Source: Pelodictyon phaeoclathratiforme BU-1
Lineage (GTDB): Bacteria > Bacteroidota > Chlorobiia > Chlorobiales > Chlorobiaceae
DNA: 64,000 bases
Assembly: GCF_000020645.1 (NCBI RefSeq)
Contig: NC_011060.1
Coordinates: 1,052,501 to 1,116,500 of the forward strand
Direction of reading: 5' to 3'
Below the pieces are notes generated by a model. That model searched no databases, was not told where the DNA came from, and saw nothing but the letters and a program-made list of their open reading frames with translations. Positions 8,672 to 18,484 of the stretch are shown piece by piece; position 1 is the first letter of the stretch, and each line of letters begins with the position of its first letter. The position numbers and the translations under genes are program-made.

Positions 8672-9547
8672 ATGTATTCTGAAATGGTTCCGATAGCACT
8701 CGTTCAAGCCTCCTGCACCAGCGATCCGACTGAAAATCTTGCAAAAGCATGCAATAAAATACGGGAAGCTGCAGCCCGGGGTGCCCGGATTATCTGCCTG
8801 CAGGAGCTTTTCATGACCCGCTATTTTTGTCAGACAGAAAATTATACATCGTTTGATTACGCAGAGCCAGTACCCGGTACCTCAACACTGCTGATGCAGG
8901 AGCTCGCCCGAGAACTGGAGGTGGTTATTATTGCCTCCTTTTTTGAAATAAGGGCAAGAGGTCTTTATCACAACACGGCAGTTGTTCTTGATGCTGACGG
9001 AAGCTATCTCGGTAAATACCGTAAAATGCATATTCCTGACGACCCTGGATTTTACGAAAAGTTTTATTTCACGCCGGGAGATCTTGGCTATAAGGTTTTT
9101 AAAACCCGTTATGCCACGATTGGCGTGCTGATTTGCTGGGATCAATGGTATCCTGAAGCAGCACGGTTGACTGCGCTCAAGGGAGCAGAAATCCTCTTCT
9201 ATCCAACGGCAATCGGATGGGCAACCGATGAGATCTCAGCCGATGTGCGACGCTCACAGCGGGAGGCATGGATGACCATACAAAGAAGCCACGCCATTGC
9301 CAACGGTGTTTTCGTTGCAGCGGCCAACAGGGTGGGGATTGAAGATGAGCTGGAGTTCTGGGGCAACAGTTTTGTCTGCGATCCTTTTGGTCAGATTGTT
9401 GAGGAGGCTGCTCATCAGGATGAAACGATTCTTCTTGCCAATTGTGACCGGAGTCGTATAGGGTTTTACCGATCCCATTGGCCTTTTTTGCGTGATCGCC
9501 GGATTGAAACGTACTCTGAACTGCAGAAACGCTATCTTGACGAGTAA
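8672..9547 (+). CDS. aguB: N-carbamoylputrescine amidase
   Basis: A 291-residue nitrilase-superfamily enzyme that hydrolyses N-carbamoylputrescine to putrescine, CO2 and ammonia. The catalytic triad is visible: Glu in LQELFMTRYFCQ, Lys in GKYRKMHIPDDPGFYEKF, and Cys in VLICWDQWYPEAARL. The FYEKFYF and WYPEAARL segments are typical of AguB. The start at 8672 or the ATG four codons later are both possible; neither has a strong ribosome binding site. Agmatine deiminase, which makes its substrate, lies two genes downstream. Confidence 0.93.
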   Translation: MYSEMVPIALVQASCTSDPTENLAKACNKIREAAARGARIICLQELFMTRYFCQTENYTSFDYAEPVPGTSTLLMQELARELEVVIIASFFEIRARGLYHNTAVVLDADGSYLGKYRKMHIPDDPGFYEKFYFTPGDLGYKVFKTRYATIGVLICWDQWYPEAARLTALKGAEILFYPTAIGWATDEISADVRRSQREAWMTIQRSHAIANGVFVAAANRVGIEDELEFWGNSFVCDPFGQIVEEAAHQDETILLANCDRSRIGFYRSHWPFLRDRRIETYSELQKRYLDE

Positions 9548-9597
9548 AGGGTGCAAAAAGACCTTTTTGATATACCCTTTTAATATACTCTGCTCTT

Positions 9598-10854
9598 ATG
9601 AATCTATTTGGTGCGGTCGTTTTTTTTACGCTGCTTCTTACTTTTTTTGTTAAACTGGTTTCGGAACTGTTGAATCTCAAGGCCTCTGAAGCCGGAGTGC
9701 CTGATGAGTTCATCGAACTGTTTGATGAGGAGGCTTACCGGAAATCACGGGATTATCTGAGCGTTTCAACCCGTTTTTCGTTATTTGCTGCGGCGGTTGA
9801 TCTCTCTTTTCTTCTGCTTTTCTGGTTTGCGGGCGGCTTTAATCTCCTCGACCAGTTCCTGAGAGGATACGGTTATAGTCCAATCGTTTGCGGTGTGCTC
9901 TATATCGGAGCCTTGCTGCTGATGCAGACAGTGATTGATCTTCCCTTCAGTCTTTACAAAACCTTTGTTATTGAGGCGAAATTTGGTTTCAATAAAACGA
10001 CACCAGCGGTGTTTGTGGCTGATTTGTTGAAAACCATTCTCCTCTCACTGCTTCTTGGCATCCCTTTGCTTGCTGCAGTTCTCTGGTTTTTTGAGACAGC
10101 AGGTTCGATGGCCTGGCTCCTGGCCTGGGGCGGGATTACGATGGTCTCTCTCTTGCTCCAGTATATTGCCCCGACATGGATTATGCCCTTGTTCAATAAG
10201 TTTGTTCCTCTTGAAGAGGGCGACCTTAAGAGTGCGATCATGCAGTATGCGGCTAAAGTAGAGTTTCCGCTTTCCGGTATTTTTGTTCTTGATGGATCAA
10301 AGCGCTCGGCAAAGGCAAATGCCTTTTTTACCGGCTTCGGCAAACGCAAAAGAATTGCCCTTTTCGATACCTTGATTGAGGCTCATCCTGTTCATGAACT
10401 GGTCGCAGTTCTTGCTCACGAAATTGGCCATTTCAAGAAAAAGCATATCATCGTCAATCTGGTGCTAAGTTTTTGCAATCTTGGTGCGCTGTTTTTTCTT
10501 CTCTCTCTTGTTATGAATAACCGCTCCCTTTTTGATGCATTTTTCATGAAGGATCTCTCTGTCTATGGCAGCCTGATCTTTTTTTCGCTGCTCTATACTC
10601 CCGTGGAGTGGATACTTTCTCTTCTTCTCCAGCTTCTTTCACGAAAACATGAGTACGAGGCTGACGCCTATGCGGTATCGACCTTTGAGCGGGGAACGGC
10701 CCTGGCCGATGCTCTTAAAAAGTTGTCACGCAACAATCTTTCAAATTTGACACCACACCCGTTCTACGTTTTTCTCAATTACTCCCATCCCCCGGTACTA
10801 CAGCGTATCATGCGTATCAGAGAGTATGCTGCCGATCGTGATGCAAATTCCTGA
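9598..10854 (+). CDS. M48 family (Ste24/CAAX prenyl protease 1-like) membrane metallopeptidase
   Basis: A 418-residue membrane zinc protease. The zinc-binding helix is VLAHEIGHFKKKH (about residue 275), and the third ligand lies in RKHEYEADAYAVS (about 355). The several transmembrane segments, the full N-terminal M48_N region and the ending LNYSHPPVLQRIMRI match Ste24-type peptidases rather than HtpX. In bacteria this family probably acts in membrane protein quality control. It sits between the two agmatine genes, an odd placement with no clear functional link. Confidence 0.9.
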   Translation: MNLFGAVVFFTLLLTFFVKLVSELLNLKASEAGVPDEFIELFDEEAYRKSRDYLSVSTRFSLFAAAVDLSFLLLFWFAGGFNLLDQFLRGYGYSPIVCGVLYIGALLLMQTVIDLPFSLYKTFVIEAKFGFNKTTPAVFVADLLKTILLSLLLGIPLLAAVLWFFETAGSMAWLLAWGGITMVSLLLQYIAPTWIMPLFNKFVPLEEGDLKSAIMQYAAKVEFPLSGIFVLDGSKRSAKANAFFTGFGKRKRIALFDTLIEAHPVHELVAVLAHEIGHFKKKHIIVNLVLSFCNLGALFFLLSLVMNNRSLFDAFFMKDLSVYGSLIFFSLLYTPVEWILSLLLQLLSRKHEYEADAYAVSTFERGTALADALKKLSRNNLSNLTPHPFYVFLNYSHPPVLQRIMRIREYAADRDANS

Positions 10855-10871
10855 ACTGACCGATTTTTTTT

Positions 10872-11921
10872 ATGACTGAGTTGAGTTATTTCATGCCCCC
10901 TGAGTGGGCTTTTCATAAGGCGACCTGGCTCTCCTGGCCTCACAGGCTTGAGACCTGGCCAGGCAAGTTTGAGCCTATTCCTGCCGTCTTTGTAGAAATT
11001 GTATCCTGGCTGAGCTCTTCCGAGGAGGTGCATATTAACGTTCTTGATGAAGCGATGGAGCTGCAGGTGCTCGCCTTGTTTCGTAATGCAGACCATCCCC
11101 AACTGCAGATGAATCGCCTTTTTTTTTACCAGATACCGACCAATGATGCCTGGTGCAGGGATCATGGGCCGAACTTTGTTTTCCGTCAGAGAGAGGGCAG
11201 AAGTGAAAAAATTATTTTGAACTGGGAGTATAATGCCTGGGGTGAAAAATATACATCCTATGAGGCCGATAATGCGGTTCCGGAAAAAATTGCTTCCCTG
11301 CAGCACTTGCCGCTTGTTTCACCTGCGATGGTTCTTGAGGGTGGCTCAATTGATGTCAACGGAAGGGGGCTGCTGCTGACCAGTGAAGCCTGCCTTCTGA
11401 ATCCAAACCGCAATCCTGCAATGAGTCGCGAGCAGATTGAGCAGGAACTCCATCACTATCTTGGCGTTGAAAAAGTTCTCTGGCTTGGTGATGGTATTGT
11501 TGGTGATGACACCGACGGTCATGTTGACGATATGGCCCGTTTTGTCAATGAGACAACCGTGGTGATTGCTGTTGAGGATGATCCATCGGATGTGAATTAT
11601 GAAGCGTTGCAGGAGAACTACACGAGACTGAAGAGCTTTACCGACCTTGGTGGTCATCCGCTCACCGTGGTTAAACTACCGATGCCATTCCCACTCTCTT
11701 TTGAAGGGTTTCGTCTGCCGGCAAGCTATGCCAATTTCTATATAGCCAATACGGTGGTGCTTGTTCCGACCTATAGATGTCCGCAGGATCAGAAAGCCAT
11801 AGATATCCTGCAGGAATTTTTCCCTGACCGGCGGGTTGTTGGTATCGATTGTTCCGATCTTGTATGGGGCCTCGGCGCCATTCATTGCATTACTCACGAA
11901 GAGCCGGCATGTGCTGAGTAA
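10872..11921 (+). CDS. aguA: Agmatine deiminase
   Basis: A 349-residue agmatine iminohydrolase (guanidino-group-modifying superfamily) that converts agmatine to N-carbamoylputrescine and ammonia. Family segments MPPEWAFHKATWLSWPH, TNDAWCRDHGP and GGSIDVNGRG are present. Substrate residues lie in DDTDGHVDDMARF, and the catalytic Cys is at the C-terminus in WGLGAIHCITHEEPA. Together with aguB it gives a complete agmatine-to-putrescine route. A strong terminator follows. Confidence 0.94.
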   Translation: MTELSYFMPPEWAFHKATWLSWPHRLETWPGKFEPIPAVFVEIVSWLSSSEEVHINVLDEAMELQVLALFRNADHPQLQMNRLFFYQIPTNDAWCRDHGPNFVFRQREGRSEKIILNWEYNAWGEKYTSYEADNAVPEKIASLQHLPLVSPAMVLEGGSIDVNGRGLLLTSEACLLNPNRNPAMSREQIEQELHHYLGVEKVLWLGDGIVGDDTDGHVDDMARFVNETTVVIAVEDDPSDVNYEALQENYTRLKSFTDLGGHPLTVVKLPMPFPLSFEGFRLPASYANFYIANTVVLVPTYRCPQDQKAIDILQEFFPDRRVVGIDCSDLVWGLGAIHCITHEEPACAE

Positions 11922-11959
11922 CTGGTCTGTCACCCTACTGTTTTGTTGCTTGCCCAATA

Positions 11960-11993
11960 TTGAAAAAAGCGGATTTTCATCCGCTTTTTTCAA
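11960..11993. terminator. Bidirectional rho-independent terminator (aguA / mdh)
   Basis: A perfect 14-bp stem (TTGAAAAAAGCGGA with its complement) encloses a 6-base loop, TTTTCA, between convergent aguA and mdh. The A-run on one side and the T-run on the other let it work in both directions. Confidence 0.9.
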
Positions 11994-12022
11994 TGTACAC
12001 CAGTTCATTCAGAACTCAGTGT

Positions 12023-12955
12023 TCATCCAAGAAGAGTTGCGAGGTTTTTGCAGTTTTCTTCAACAAGAGCGGCGGATTTCCGGAGTGCTTCCAGCTCGGA
12101 GGCGGTGAGGTTGATTTCAAGAATCTGCTCAACACCATTTTTTCCGAGTTTGACAGGAACACCGCAGAAAACACTCTCAATACCGTACTGACCTTCAAGA
12201 AGGGTTGTGCAAGGGATAATACGTTTACGATCCTTGGTGATTCCCTCAATCATTTCTACTGCAGATGCTGCCGGTGCATAGAACGCAGAGCCGGTTTTCA
12301 GATAGTTGACAATTTCAATGCCGCCATTTCTTGTGCGTTCTACCAGTGCATCGATCTTATCCTGCGGAAGCAGTTCTGTTAACGGTATACCGGCAACATT
12401 GGTATAATTTACGATCGGCACCATTGAATCTCCGTGACCGCCAAGTACCATTGCGCTGATATCCTGCATGGAAACATCCAATGCTTCGGCTATAAAATTT
12501 TTGTAACGCGCAGTATCAAGAACACCTGCCATACCGATTACTCTCTCTTTTGGAAGACCGCTTGCCTTCCATGCAACAAAGGTCATCACATCCAGCGGGT
12601 TCGAGACCATGATGATGATCGGGTTGGCTGAATATTTCATCACCTCTGTGGTAACATCCCTGATGATTGTGGCGTTTATCTTCAGAAGATCCTCTCTTGA
12701 CATGCCGGGTTTTCTTGCCAGACCGGCAGTAATGAGCACAATATCAGAATCTGCAGAATCTTTATAATCGTTGGATCCAAGGACAGTGGTATCGAAAAGA
12801 GCGACAGCTCCGGACTCGTACATGTCGAGAGCTTTTCCCTGAGGGATGCCTTCAACGATATCAATCAGCACAACCTCTTTTGCGAGCTGTTTTTCAGCAA
12901 TGCGAAGGGCGGCAGTAGCACCTACATTTCCCGCTCCGATAACTGTTATTTTCAT
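12023..12955 (-). CDS. mdh: Malate dehydrogenase (LDH-like type)
   Basis: A 310-residue NAD-dependent malate dehydrogenase of the lactate-dehydrogenase-like class, used in the reductive TCA cycle of green sulfur bacteria. Visible are the dinucleotide fold MKITVIGAGNVGATAA, the substrate-binding arginine loop AGLARKPGMSR, VSNPLDVMTF, and the active-site histidine in VLGGHGDSMVP. Length is standard. It is separated from the rpmA unit by a terminator, so it should have its own promoter in the 12956-13016 interval. Confidence 0.96.
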   Translation of the reverse strand: MKITVIGAGNVGATAALRIAEKQLAKEVVLIDIVEGIPQGKALDMYESGAVALFDTTVLGSNDYKDSADSDIVLITAGLARKPGMSREDLLKINATIIRDVTTEVMKYSANPIIIMVSNPLDVMTFVAWKASGLPKERVIGMAGVLDTARYKNFIAEALDVSMQDISAMVLGGHGDSMVPIVNYTNVAGIPLTELLPQDKIDALVERTRNGGIEIVNYLKTGSAFYAPAASAVEMIEGITKDRKRIIPCTTLLEGQYGIESVFCGVPVKLGKNGVEQILEINLTASELEALRKSAALVEENCKNLATLLG

Positions 12956-13016
12956 ATGAATAGATTAGTTAGATTAGTTTAGTTTGTGACATGTGCAGAA
13001 GCGCCTATCGAAAATA

Positions 13017-13049
13017 AAAAAAGCCGTTCTTGAAAAAGACGGCTTTTTT
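13017..13049 (-). terminator. Rho-independent terminator downstream of rpmA
   Basis: The GCCGT/ACGGC core is extended by an A-run and a T-run into an 11-bp stem around an 11-base loop. Read on the minus strand it ends in a run of T after rpmA. Confidence 0.85.
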
Positions 13050-13080
13050 CGATGTAACCTTATTTATTCGCAAGCCCAAC

Positions 13081-13335
13081 TCAGCAGGGGAGGATATTGA
13101 CCTGCTTTTTGTTGTTCCGTCCGTTGCGGAAGGTAACCACGCCATCAATCAAAGCAAAAATGGTATGATCACGTCCAAGACCAGCATTCATGCCCGGCTT
13201 GATAACAGTGCCTCTCTGGCGAAGAATGATTGTGCCTGCGGCCACGGTTGAGCCACCAGCAGCCTTTACTCCGAGATATTTCGGATTACTGTCGCGACCG
13301 TTTTTTGTCGATCCGCCACCTTTTTTATGAGCCAT
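13081..13335 (-). CDS. rpmA: Large ribosomal subunit protein bL27
   Basis: An 84-residue L27. The mature N-terminus MAHKKGGGSTKNGRDS reaches the peptidyl transferase centre, and the conserved core GTIILRQRGT and GLGRDHTIFAL is intact. There is no N-terminal cleavage extension of the Firmicutes type. It is 37 bases downstream of rplU, the usual gene pair. Confidence 0.97.
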   Translation of the reverse strand: MAHKKGGGSTKNGRDSNPKYLGVKAAGGSTVAAGTIILRQRGTVIKPGMNAGLGRDHTIFALIDGVVTFRNGRNNKKQVNILPC

Positions 13336-13372
13336 AGCAAAAAATTAACGTTAAAAATCCTGAATTTTCTTT

Positions 13373-13663
13373 TTACAGCGAAAGAACTTCGATCTGGGTC
13401 ATCTGCTGACGGTGTCCGTTTCTTGACTGGTAGCGTTTTCTGCGTTTTTTCTTGAAAACGATTACCTTCTCATCCTTGACATGACCAAGAATTCTTGCCT
13501 GAATGCTCCCTGCAGGGTTCAGAACGGTATTTTCTCCGTCAATTTGTGCCATGGTTTTGATTGCCATGGTTTCGCCAACGGCACTCTTTTGTCTGGGAAC
13601 GAAAAGCGTATCCCCCTGTTTTACCAGATATTGTTTGTCGGAAATCTTGATCAGCGCCTGCAT
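13373..13663 (-). CDS. rplU: Large ribosomal subunit protein bL21
   Basis: A 96-residue L21, which binds 23S rRNA domain II. The start MQALIKISDKQYLVKQGD and the C-terminal RRKRYQSRNGHRQQMTQIEV are characteristic. It forms the conserved rplU-rpmA operon with its downstream neighbour. The 87 bases upstream should hold the promoter; I see no clear leader structure. Confidence 0.96.
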   Translation of the reverse strand: MQALIKISDKQYLVKQGDTLFVPRQKSAVGETMAIKTMAQIDGENTVLNPAGSIQARILGHVKDEKVIVFKKKRRKRYQSRNGHRQQMTQIEVLSL

Positions 13664-13750
13664 TACACAAATATTTTAGTGATAAAGGTCTCAAATATAG
13701 TATTAATTCCCTGAAAATCAAATTACTGAATGGATATCGTTCTCCTTGAT

Positions 13751-14188
13751 TCAGAGAAGAAAAAAAGTGACCATGAGTACCAGCGTAAACATGATGAGAG
13801 AGATCCCAAAAAGACGGTACCAGTTTCCAAACTCCTGCCTGGAACAGGGATAGGAGATGTTGCGGACTGAGTGCATGATATAACCGATGGTCAGGGCAAT
13901 CTGAAGCACGATCAGAAGGGATTTTACAAAAATCCAGATTGTCCATCCGTGGTAAAGTGCCGCAAGTGTGATACCCGTGAGGATGACCCCGATGACGGCA
14001 ACATCGGCAACTTTTGTCTCCAGTTTGAGAAAGCGCCGGAGCAGGGAGGCATACTCTTCATGGTTACCCTCACTGCTGGTCAGTTTCTCTTCAAGCGCTT
14101 TCAGGAGGAAGAGTGACGCCAGAATGGTACCAAACCAGGATGCAAAAAAGATGATGTGCAGAAACCGCAGTATCGTGTGAAAAACCAT
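13751..14188 (-). CDS. Small integral membrane protein (CopD/DUF2269-like)
   Basis: A 145-residue protein with four hydrophobic segments: near the N-terminus (HTILRFLHIIFFASWFGTI), 60-85, 90-110 and 125-145. The N-terminal R-x-x-H-I-x-x-x-A-x-W-x-G pattern resembles DUF2269/CopD/HemJ-like membrane proteins, some of which bind haem through these histidines. No enzyme function can be assigned. It may be co-transcribed with rplU-rpmA, since it lies 87 bases upstream on the same strand. Confidence 0.7.
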   Translation of the reverse strand: MVFHTILRFLHIIFFASWFGTILASLFLLKALEEKLTSSEGNHEEYASLLRRFLKLETKVADVAVIGVILTGITLAALYHGWTIWIFVKSLLIVLQIALTIGYIMHSVRNISYPCSRQEFGNWYRLFGISLIMFTLVLMVTFFLL

Positions 14189-14372
14189 CGTTCACCAGTC
14201 GAAATATTATCCCTATACTCTTCCTTGAACATACTGTTTCCTGAAGCCCTTGTCAAGTTGCAGGGAGCGATTCCGGCTCTTGTTTATTAAGTTGTGCTGC
14301 AGTAGCTTCTTTTTGAAAAAACAGGCCGGATTTCCGATCTCTGAGGGGTTTCATCATCGCATTATCAGCACC

Positions 14373-16991
14373 ATGAGCAAAGCCGAGGGTACCATACAGA
14401 AAGAGCATTCTCCCATGATGCGGCAGTATCTTGAGGTTAAGGAGCGATATCCTGATTTTTTACTGCTTTTCAGGGTGGGTGATTTTTATGAAACCTTTTT
14501 TGACGATGCAGTCACGGTTTCAGCCGCGCTGAATATTGTGCTGACCAAACGCACAGCGGAAATCCCCATGGCAGGCTTCCCGCATCATGCAAGTGAAGGA
14601 TATATAGCCAAACTGGTCAAAAAAGGGTTCAAGGTTGCGGTTTGCGACCAGGTTGAAGATCCTGCGGATGCGAAGGGGATTGTTCGCCGGGAAATCACCG
14701 ATATCATCACTCCTGGCATTACCTACAGCGACAAGGTGCTTGACGACTGCCATAACAACTATCTTTGCGCTGTTGCCTTTCTCAAGGAGGGGAGGACGCT
14801 TCTTGCCGGTGTCGCCTTTATTGATGTTACCACGGCTGAATTCAAAATTGCTTCGCTTCATATCGAAGAGCTCAAGGATTTTGTTCTTTCACTTCACCCC
14901 TCGGAAGTTCTTGTCTCCTCTGCCGAGAAGGAGCGGTCGGAACTCCTGAAAAAGGCACTTTCGTCGGAGACGCTTGTTACAGAACTTGATTCATGGATGT
15001 TCAGCGAAGATCAGGCGCAGGAGGTTCTTTCACGGCAGTTCAAAACCCACTCCCTGAAAGGCTTTGGCATTGACGGCAACCGGGCGGGCAGGGTAGCGGC
15101 TGCTGTTATTCTCCAGTATATCGAAGAGACCCGCCAGAATCGTCTGCACTACATTACCCGGATAGGGGAGTTGCACAGCGCCGAGTATATGACCCTCGAC
15201 CTGCAGACCAAGAGAAATCTTGAAATTATCTCATCCATGCAGGATGGCACACAGAATGGAAGTCTGCTTCAGGTGATCGACCGCACCCGCAACCCGATGG
15301 GGGCAAGGCTTCTGCGTCGCTGGCTGCAGAGACCGCTGAAGCGGGTTGATGAGATCCGGATGCGGCTTGATGCTGTGGGAGAACTCTCCGAATGCCGCGA
15401 AATGCGGGAGGCTCTTTCCGAACAATTATCCGCCATCAATGATCTGGAGCGCTGCCTTGCCCGTATTGCCACGTTCCGTACCATCCCAAGAGAGGTTCGT
15501 CAGCTTGGTTTATCACTCTCGGCTATTCCGATTCTTCAGGAACTGCTTCGTGAGGCAGGCTCGGCCCGGCTCATCGCTCTCGCGTCCAATCTGAAACCGC
15601 TCCCGGAACTTGCGGCATCTATTGAACAGGCAATTGACCCTGAATCGGGCGCATCCATGCGTGATGGCGGCTACATCCGCACCGGATATCACGCAGAACT
15701 TGATGAACTCCGCACCATTGCCTCGACCGCTAAAGATCGTCTTCTACAGATTCAGCAGGAGGAGAGGGCAGCCACCACCATCTCATCGCTCAAGGTCAGT
15801 TTCAACAAGGTCTTCGGTTACTATATCGAAATCAGCCGAGCCAACATCGACAAGGTACCGGCCTATTATGAAAAAAAACAGACCCTTGTCAATGCCGAGC
15901 GCTATACCATTCCAGCCCTGAAAGAGTATGAAGAGAAGATTCTCAACTCCGAAGAGAAAAGCTTTCTACTCGAAGCGCAGCTCTTTCACGACCTCTGCCT
16001 GCTTATTGCCGAGAACGCCTCCGCGATACAGGAAAATGCCGCACTGATTGCCGAAATCGACTCTCTCTGCTCCTTTGCTCTCTGCGCCTCTGAATATGGC
16101 TACTGCAAACCGGAGATCATGACGCACGAAAAGCTTGCTATCGTTGGTGGCCGTCACCCGGTACTCGAAAGGATGATGAGCGCCGAGGATCCCTATGTGC
16201 CCAATGACTGCCACTTCGATGAAAAACAGCAGATGCTCATCATAACCGGCCCCAACATGGCCGGAAAAAGCTCCTTTCTGCGTCAGACCGGCCTGATTGT
16301 TCTGCTCGCACAGGCAGGCAGCTTCGTTCCGGCTGAACGGGCGGAAATCGGGCTTGTTGACCGAATCTTTACACGGGTCGGCGCCTCCGACAACCTCGCT
16401 TCCGGCGAAAGCACCTTTCTGGTCGAAATGAACGAAGCGGCAAGCATTCTTAACAACGCCACATCAAAAAGCCTGCTGCTGCTCGATGAAATTGGCCGGG
16501 GAACCAGCACCTTTGATGGGATGTCGATTGCCTGGTCGATGAGCGAATATATCTGCCGTTCAATCGGGGCAAGAACCCTTTTTGCAACCCACTATCACGA
16601 ACTTGCCGAACTGGAAAGTCGTCTGCCCGGGGTGGTAAACTACAACGCAACCGTCGTCGAAACCGCCGATAGCGTCATCTTTCTGCGCAAGATTATTCGC
16701 GGCTCCACCGACAACAGCTATGGCATTGAAGTGGCCAAAATGGCCGGAATGCCTGCGGAGGTGATTTCGCGGGCCAAAGAGATTCTTGCGGGGATGGAGA
16801 AGCGCGACATTCAAATTCCCCAAAACCGGCCACCAAAAATAAAAAGTATGCAGATCAGCCTTTTTGAAGAGTCCGACAACCAGCTTCGCAACGCGGTAGA
16901 GGCTCTTGACCTCGACCGCTTAACTCCTCTCGATGCCCTGCTGGAGCTAAAAAAGCTGCAGGAGCTGGCACGCAACGGGGGTGGCTATTGA
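14373..16991 (+). CDS. mutS: DNA mismatch repair protein MutS
   Basis: An 872-residue MutS. The mismatch-binding Phe-x-Glu motif appears as RVGDFYETF near the N-terminus. The C-terminal ATPase has Walker A GPNMAGKSSFLRQ, Walker B LLLLDEIGRGTSTFDG and FATHYHELAEL. I prefer the start at 14373 (MSKAEGTIQKEHSPMMRQY) because the family begins here; an upstream in-frame start at 14250 would add 41 residues unlike MutS. The stop overlaps the next gene's start (TGATG). Confidence 0.96.
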   Translation: MSKAEGTIQKEHSPMMRQYLEVKERYPDFLLLFRVGDFYETFFDDAVTVSAALNIVLTKRTAEIPMAGFPHHASEGYIAKLVKKGFKVAVCDQVEDPADAKGIVRREITDIITPGITYSDKVLDDCHNNYLCAVAFLKEGRTLLAGVAFIDVTTAEFKIASLHIEELKDFVLSLHPSEVLVSSAEKERSELLKKALSSETLVTELDSWMFSEDQAQEVLSRQFKTHSLKGFGIDGNRAGRVAAAVILQYIEETRQNRLHYITRIGELHSAEYMTLDLQTKRNLEIISSMQDGTQNGSLLQVIDRTRNPMGARLLRRWLQRPLKRVDEIRMRLDAVGELSECREMREALSEQLSAINDLERCLARIATFRTIPREVRQLGLSLSAIPILQELLREAGSARLIALASNLKPLPELAASIEQAIDPESGASMRDGGYIRTGYHAELDELRTIASTAKDRLLQIQQEERAATTISSLKVSFNKVFGYYIEISRANIDKVPAYYEKKQTLVNAERYTIPALKEYEEKILNSEEKSFLLEAQLFHDLCLLIAENASAIQENAALIAEIDSLCSFALCASEYGYCKPEIMTHEKLAIVGGRHPVLERMMSAEDPYVPNDCHFDEKQQMLIITGPNMAGKSSFLRQTGLIVLLAQAGSFVPAERAEIGLVDRIFTRVGASDNLASGESTFLVEMNEAASILNNATSKSLLLLDEIGRGTSTFDGMSIAWSMSEYICRSIGARTLFATHYHELAELESRLPGVVNYNATVVETADSVIFLRKIIRGSTDNSYGIEVAKMAGMPAEVISRAKEILAGMEKRDIQIPQNRPPKIKSMQISLFEESDNQLRNAVEALDLDRLTPLDALLELKKLQELARNGGGY

Positions 16992-18415
16992 TGGCGGTTG
17001 CAGGGGAGAAGAGGGTTCTGCTCATCTTTATTCAGGCCGACAGCGGCGTTGACGGAGCGGCTTCACTCGACAGCGCCTCAGCCAAACGAAGCATTTTCAC
17101 CTCACTGAAAGACTCTGCCCTGAGCAACATCATCCGGCGGGCGCAATTTGCCATTCCTCCCCTCGCCCTGATGATTCTCAGTTCACAGGTTGTGCCGGGA
17201 GTGAGCCAGACCATCTGCGACCTCCGCTTCGAAAAGCTCCCCCTCGACCAGCACTGGGATATGGCAGGTATCAGCGTCCAGACCGGAGCGGTCAAGCCTG
17301 CCTTTGAGCTTGCCCATGCGCTCCGCTCCCGAGGAATCAAGGTAGTGCTTGGCGGCCCTTACGTCACCATCTTCCCCGAGCAGTGCCGCGACCATGCCGA
17401 TGCTTTGGTGATAGGGGAGGCCGACGACATCTGGCGCGAGGTGCAGGAGGATCTGCTTCGCGGCAGCCTGAAAGCAGAGTACCGGGTTGAGAGCTTTCCC
17501 GACCTCTCCATTGAGCGCACCGTCAGTAAAAGTGCGCTCGACATCAAGAGCTACTTCACCACCAACGTCGTGCAGACCACCCGGGGCTGCCCCTACAGTT
17601 GCGACTTCTGCAACGTCCACGTCATGAACGGCCACCGACTGCGTCACCGGAGCATTCCAGCCGTCCTCAGGGAGGTTGAAACGTTCCTTAAAGAGGACAA
17701 GCGGATCTTCTTCTTCCTCGACGACACCATTAACGCCGACGAAACGTACGCTGAACAACTCTTCCGCGAACTCGAACCTTTCAGGATCAGTTGGGTAGGC
17801 CAGGCCACCACAGCCCTCGGTGAAAAGCCTCGACTGCTTGACGCCTTCGCCCGCTCAGGCTGCGGCGCTCTCTTGGTCGGCATCGAAAGCCTCGATGACG
17901 GCAGCAATCACGCCCACAAAAAGTTCCATAACCCCTCCAACCGTCAGGTGGAGTGCATCAAAAACATACGAAAAGCCGGTATCTGCGTCTACGGCAGTTT
18001 CATTTACGGCCTCGACGAAGACAGCCTTGAACTCCCCGCAAAACTTGAAGCCTTCATCGAAGAGACCGGCATCGACGTACCCGGCATCAACCTCCTGCGC
18101 CCCATTCCCGGCACCGGTGTCTTCGACCGACTTGCACTCGAAGGCCGCCTGCTCCACTCCCCGCACGATCACGACGCCTTCAAATTCTCATGGGGCCAGG
18201 AGATGCTCTACAAACCCCTGCGCATACCACTGCAAGAGTTCATCCCAAGCTACACCGCCCTCACCAAACGGGTCTTTACCGTCCAGAACGCCCTAAAGCG
18301 AGCCGCCCGAGCCCCCCGCCTCCGCTCCGCCGTGCTCATGTTCAATTTGTTATATGTGCACATGTACGGCATAGCCCGCAAAGATTTAACCCGCCAATTG
18401 CACGAATTGGATTAA
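16991..18415 (+). CDS. B12-binding-domain radical SAM protein
   Basis: A 474-residue protein with an N-terminal cobalamin-binding-like Rossmann domain (DMAGISVQTGA, VVLGGPYVTIFPEQ) and a radical SAM core. The cluster motif is RGCPYSCDFCN, a CxxxCxxC at about residues 200-207. The layout matches the BchE/hopanoid-methylase superfamily, whose members include bacteriochlorophyll biosynthesis enzymes in this phylum. I cannot say which reaction it performs. The C-terminus (FNLLYVHMYGIARKDL) is repeated in a decayed form at 19755-19829. The ATG overlaps the mutS stop by one base. Confidence 0.8.
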   Translation: MAVAGEKRVLLIFIQADSGVDGAASLDSASAKRSIFTSLKDSALSNIIRRAQFAIPPLALMILSSQVVPGVSQTICDLRFEKLPLDQHWDMAGISVQTGAVKPAFELAHALRSRGIKVVLGGPYVTIFPEQCRDHADALVIGEADDIWREVQEDLLRGSLKAEYRVESFPDLSIERTVSKSALDIKSYFTTNVVQTTRGCPYSCDFCNVHVMNGHRLRHRSIPAVLREVETFLKEDKRIFFFLDDTINADETYAEQLFRELEPFRISWVGQATTALGEKPRLLDAFARSGCGALLVGIESLDDGSNHAHKKFHNPSNRQVECIKNIRKAGICVYGSFIYGLDEDSLELPAKLEAFIEETGIDVPGINLLRPIPGTGVFDRLALEGRLLHSPHDHDAFKFSWGQEMLYKPLRIPLQEFIPSYTALTKRVFTVQNALKRAARAPRLRSAVLMFNLLYVHMYGIARKDLTRQLHELD

Positions 18416-18451
18416 CGTCGGTTTATACGAATGATATCCCGGTCATGAACC

Positions 18452-18484
18452 CGCGTAGGGGCGCGGTTCCCGCGCCCCCACGCG
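18452..18484. repeat. GC-rich hairpin after the radical SAM gene
   Basis: A 14-bp stem with one mismatch (CGCGTAGGGGCGCG pairing with CGCGCCCCCACGCG) around the loop GTTCC. No T-run follows, so it is more like a REP-type palindrome than a classical terminator, though it may protect the transcript end. It stands out by its GC content. Confidence 0.65.

Noticed and set aside
14250..14372. Upstream extension of MutS
   Set aside because: The added 41 residues are unlike the MutS N-terminus; family alignment begins at the ATG at 14373.
17183..17758. A 191-codon minus-strand frame opposite the radical SAM gene
   Set aside because: High GC and codon bias of the sense gene keep the antisense frame open; no start site or family resemblance.
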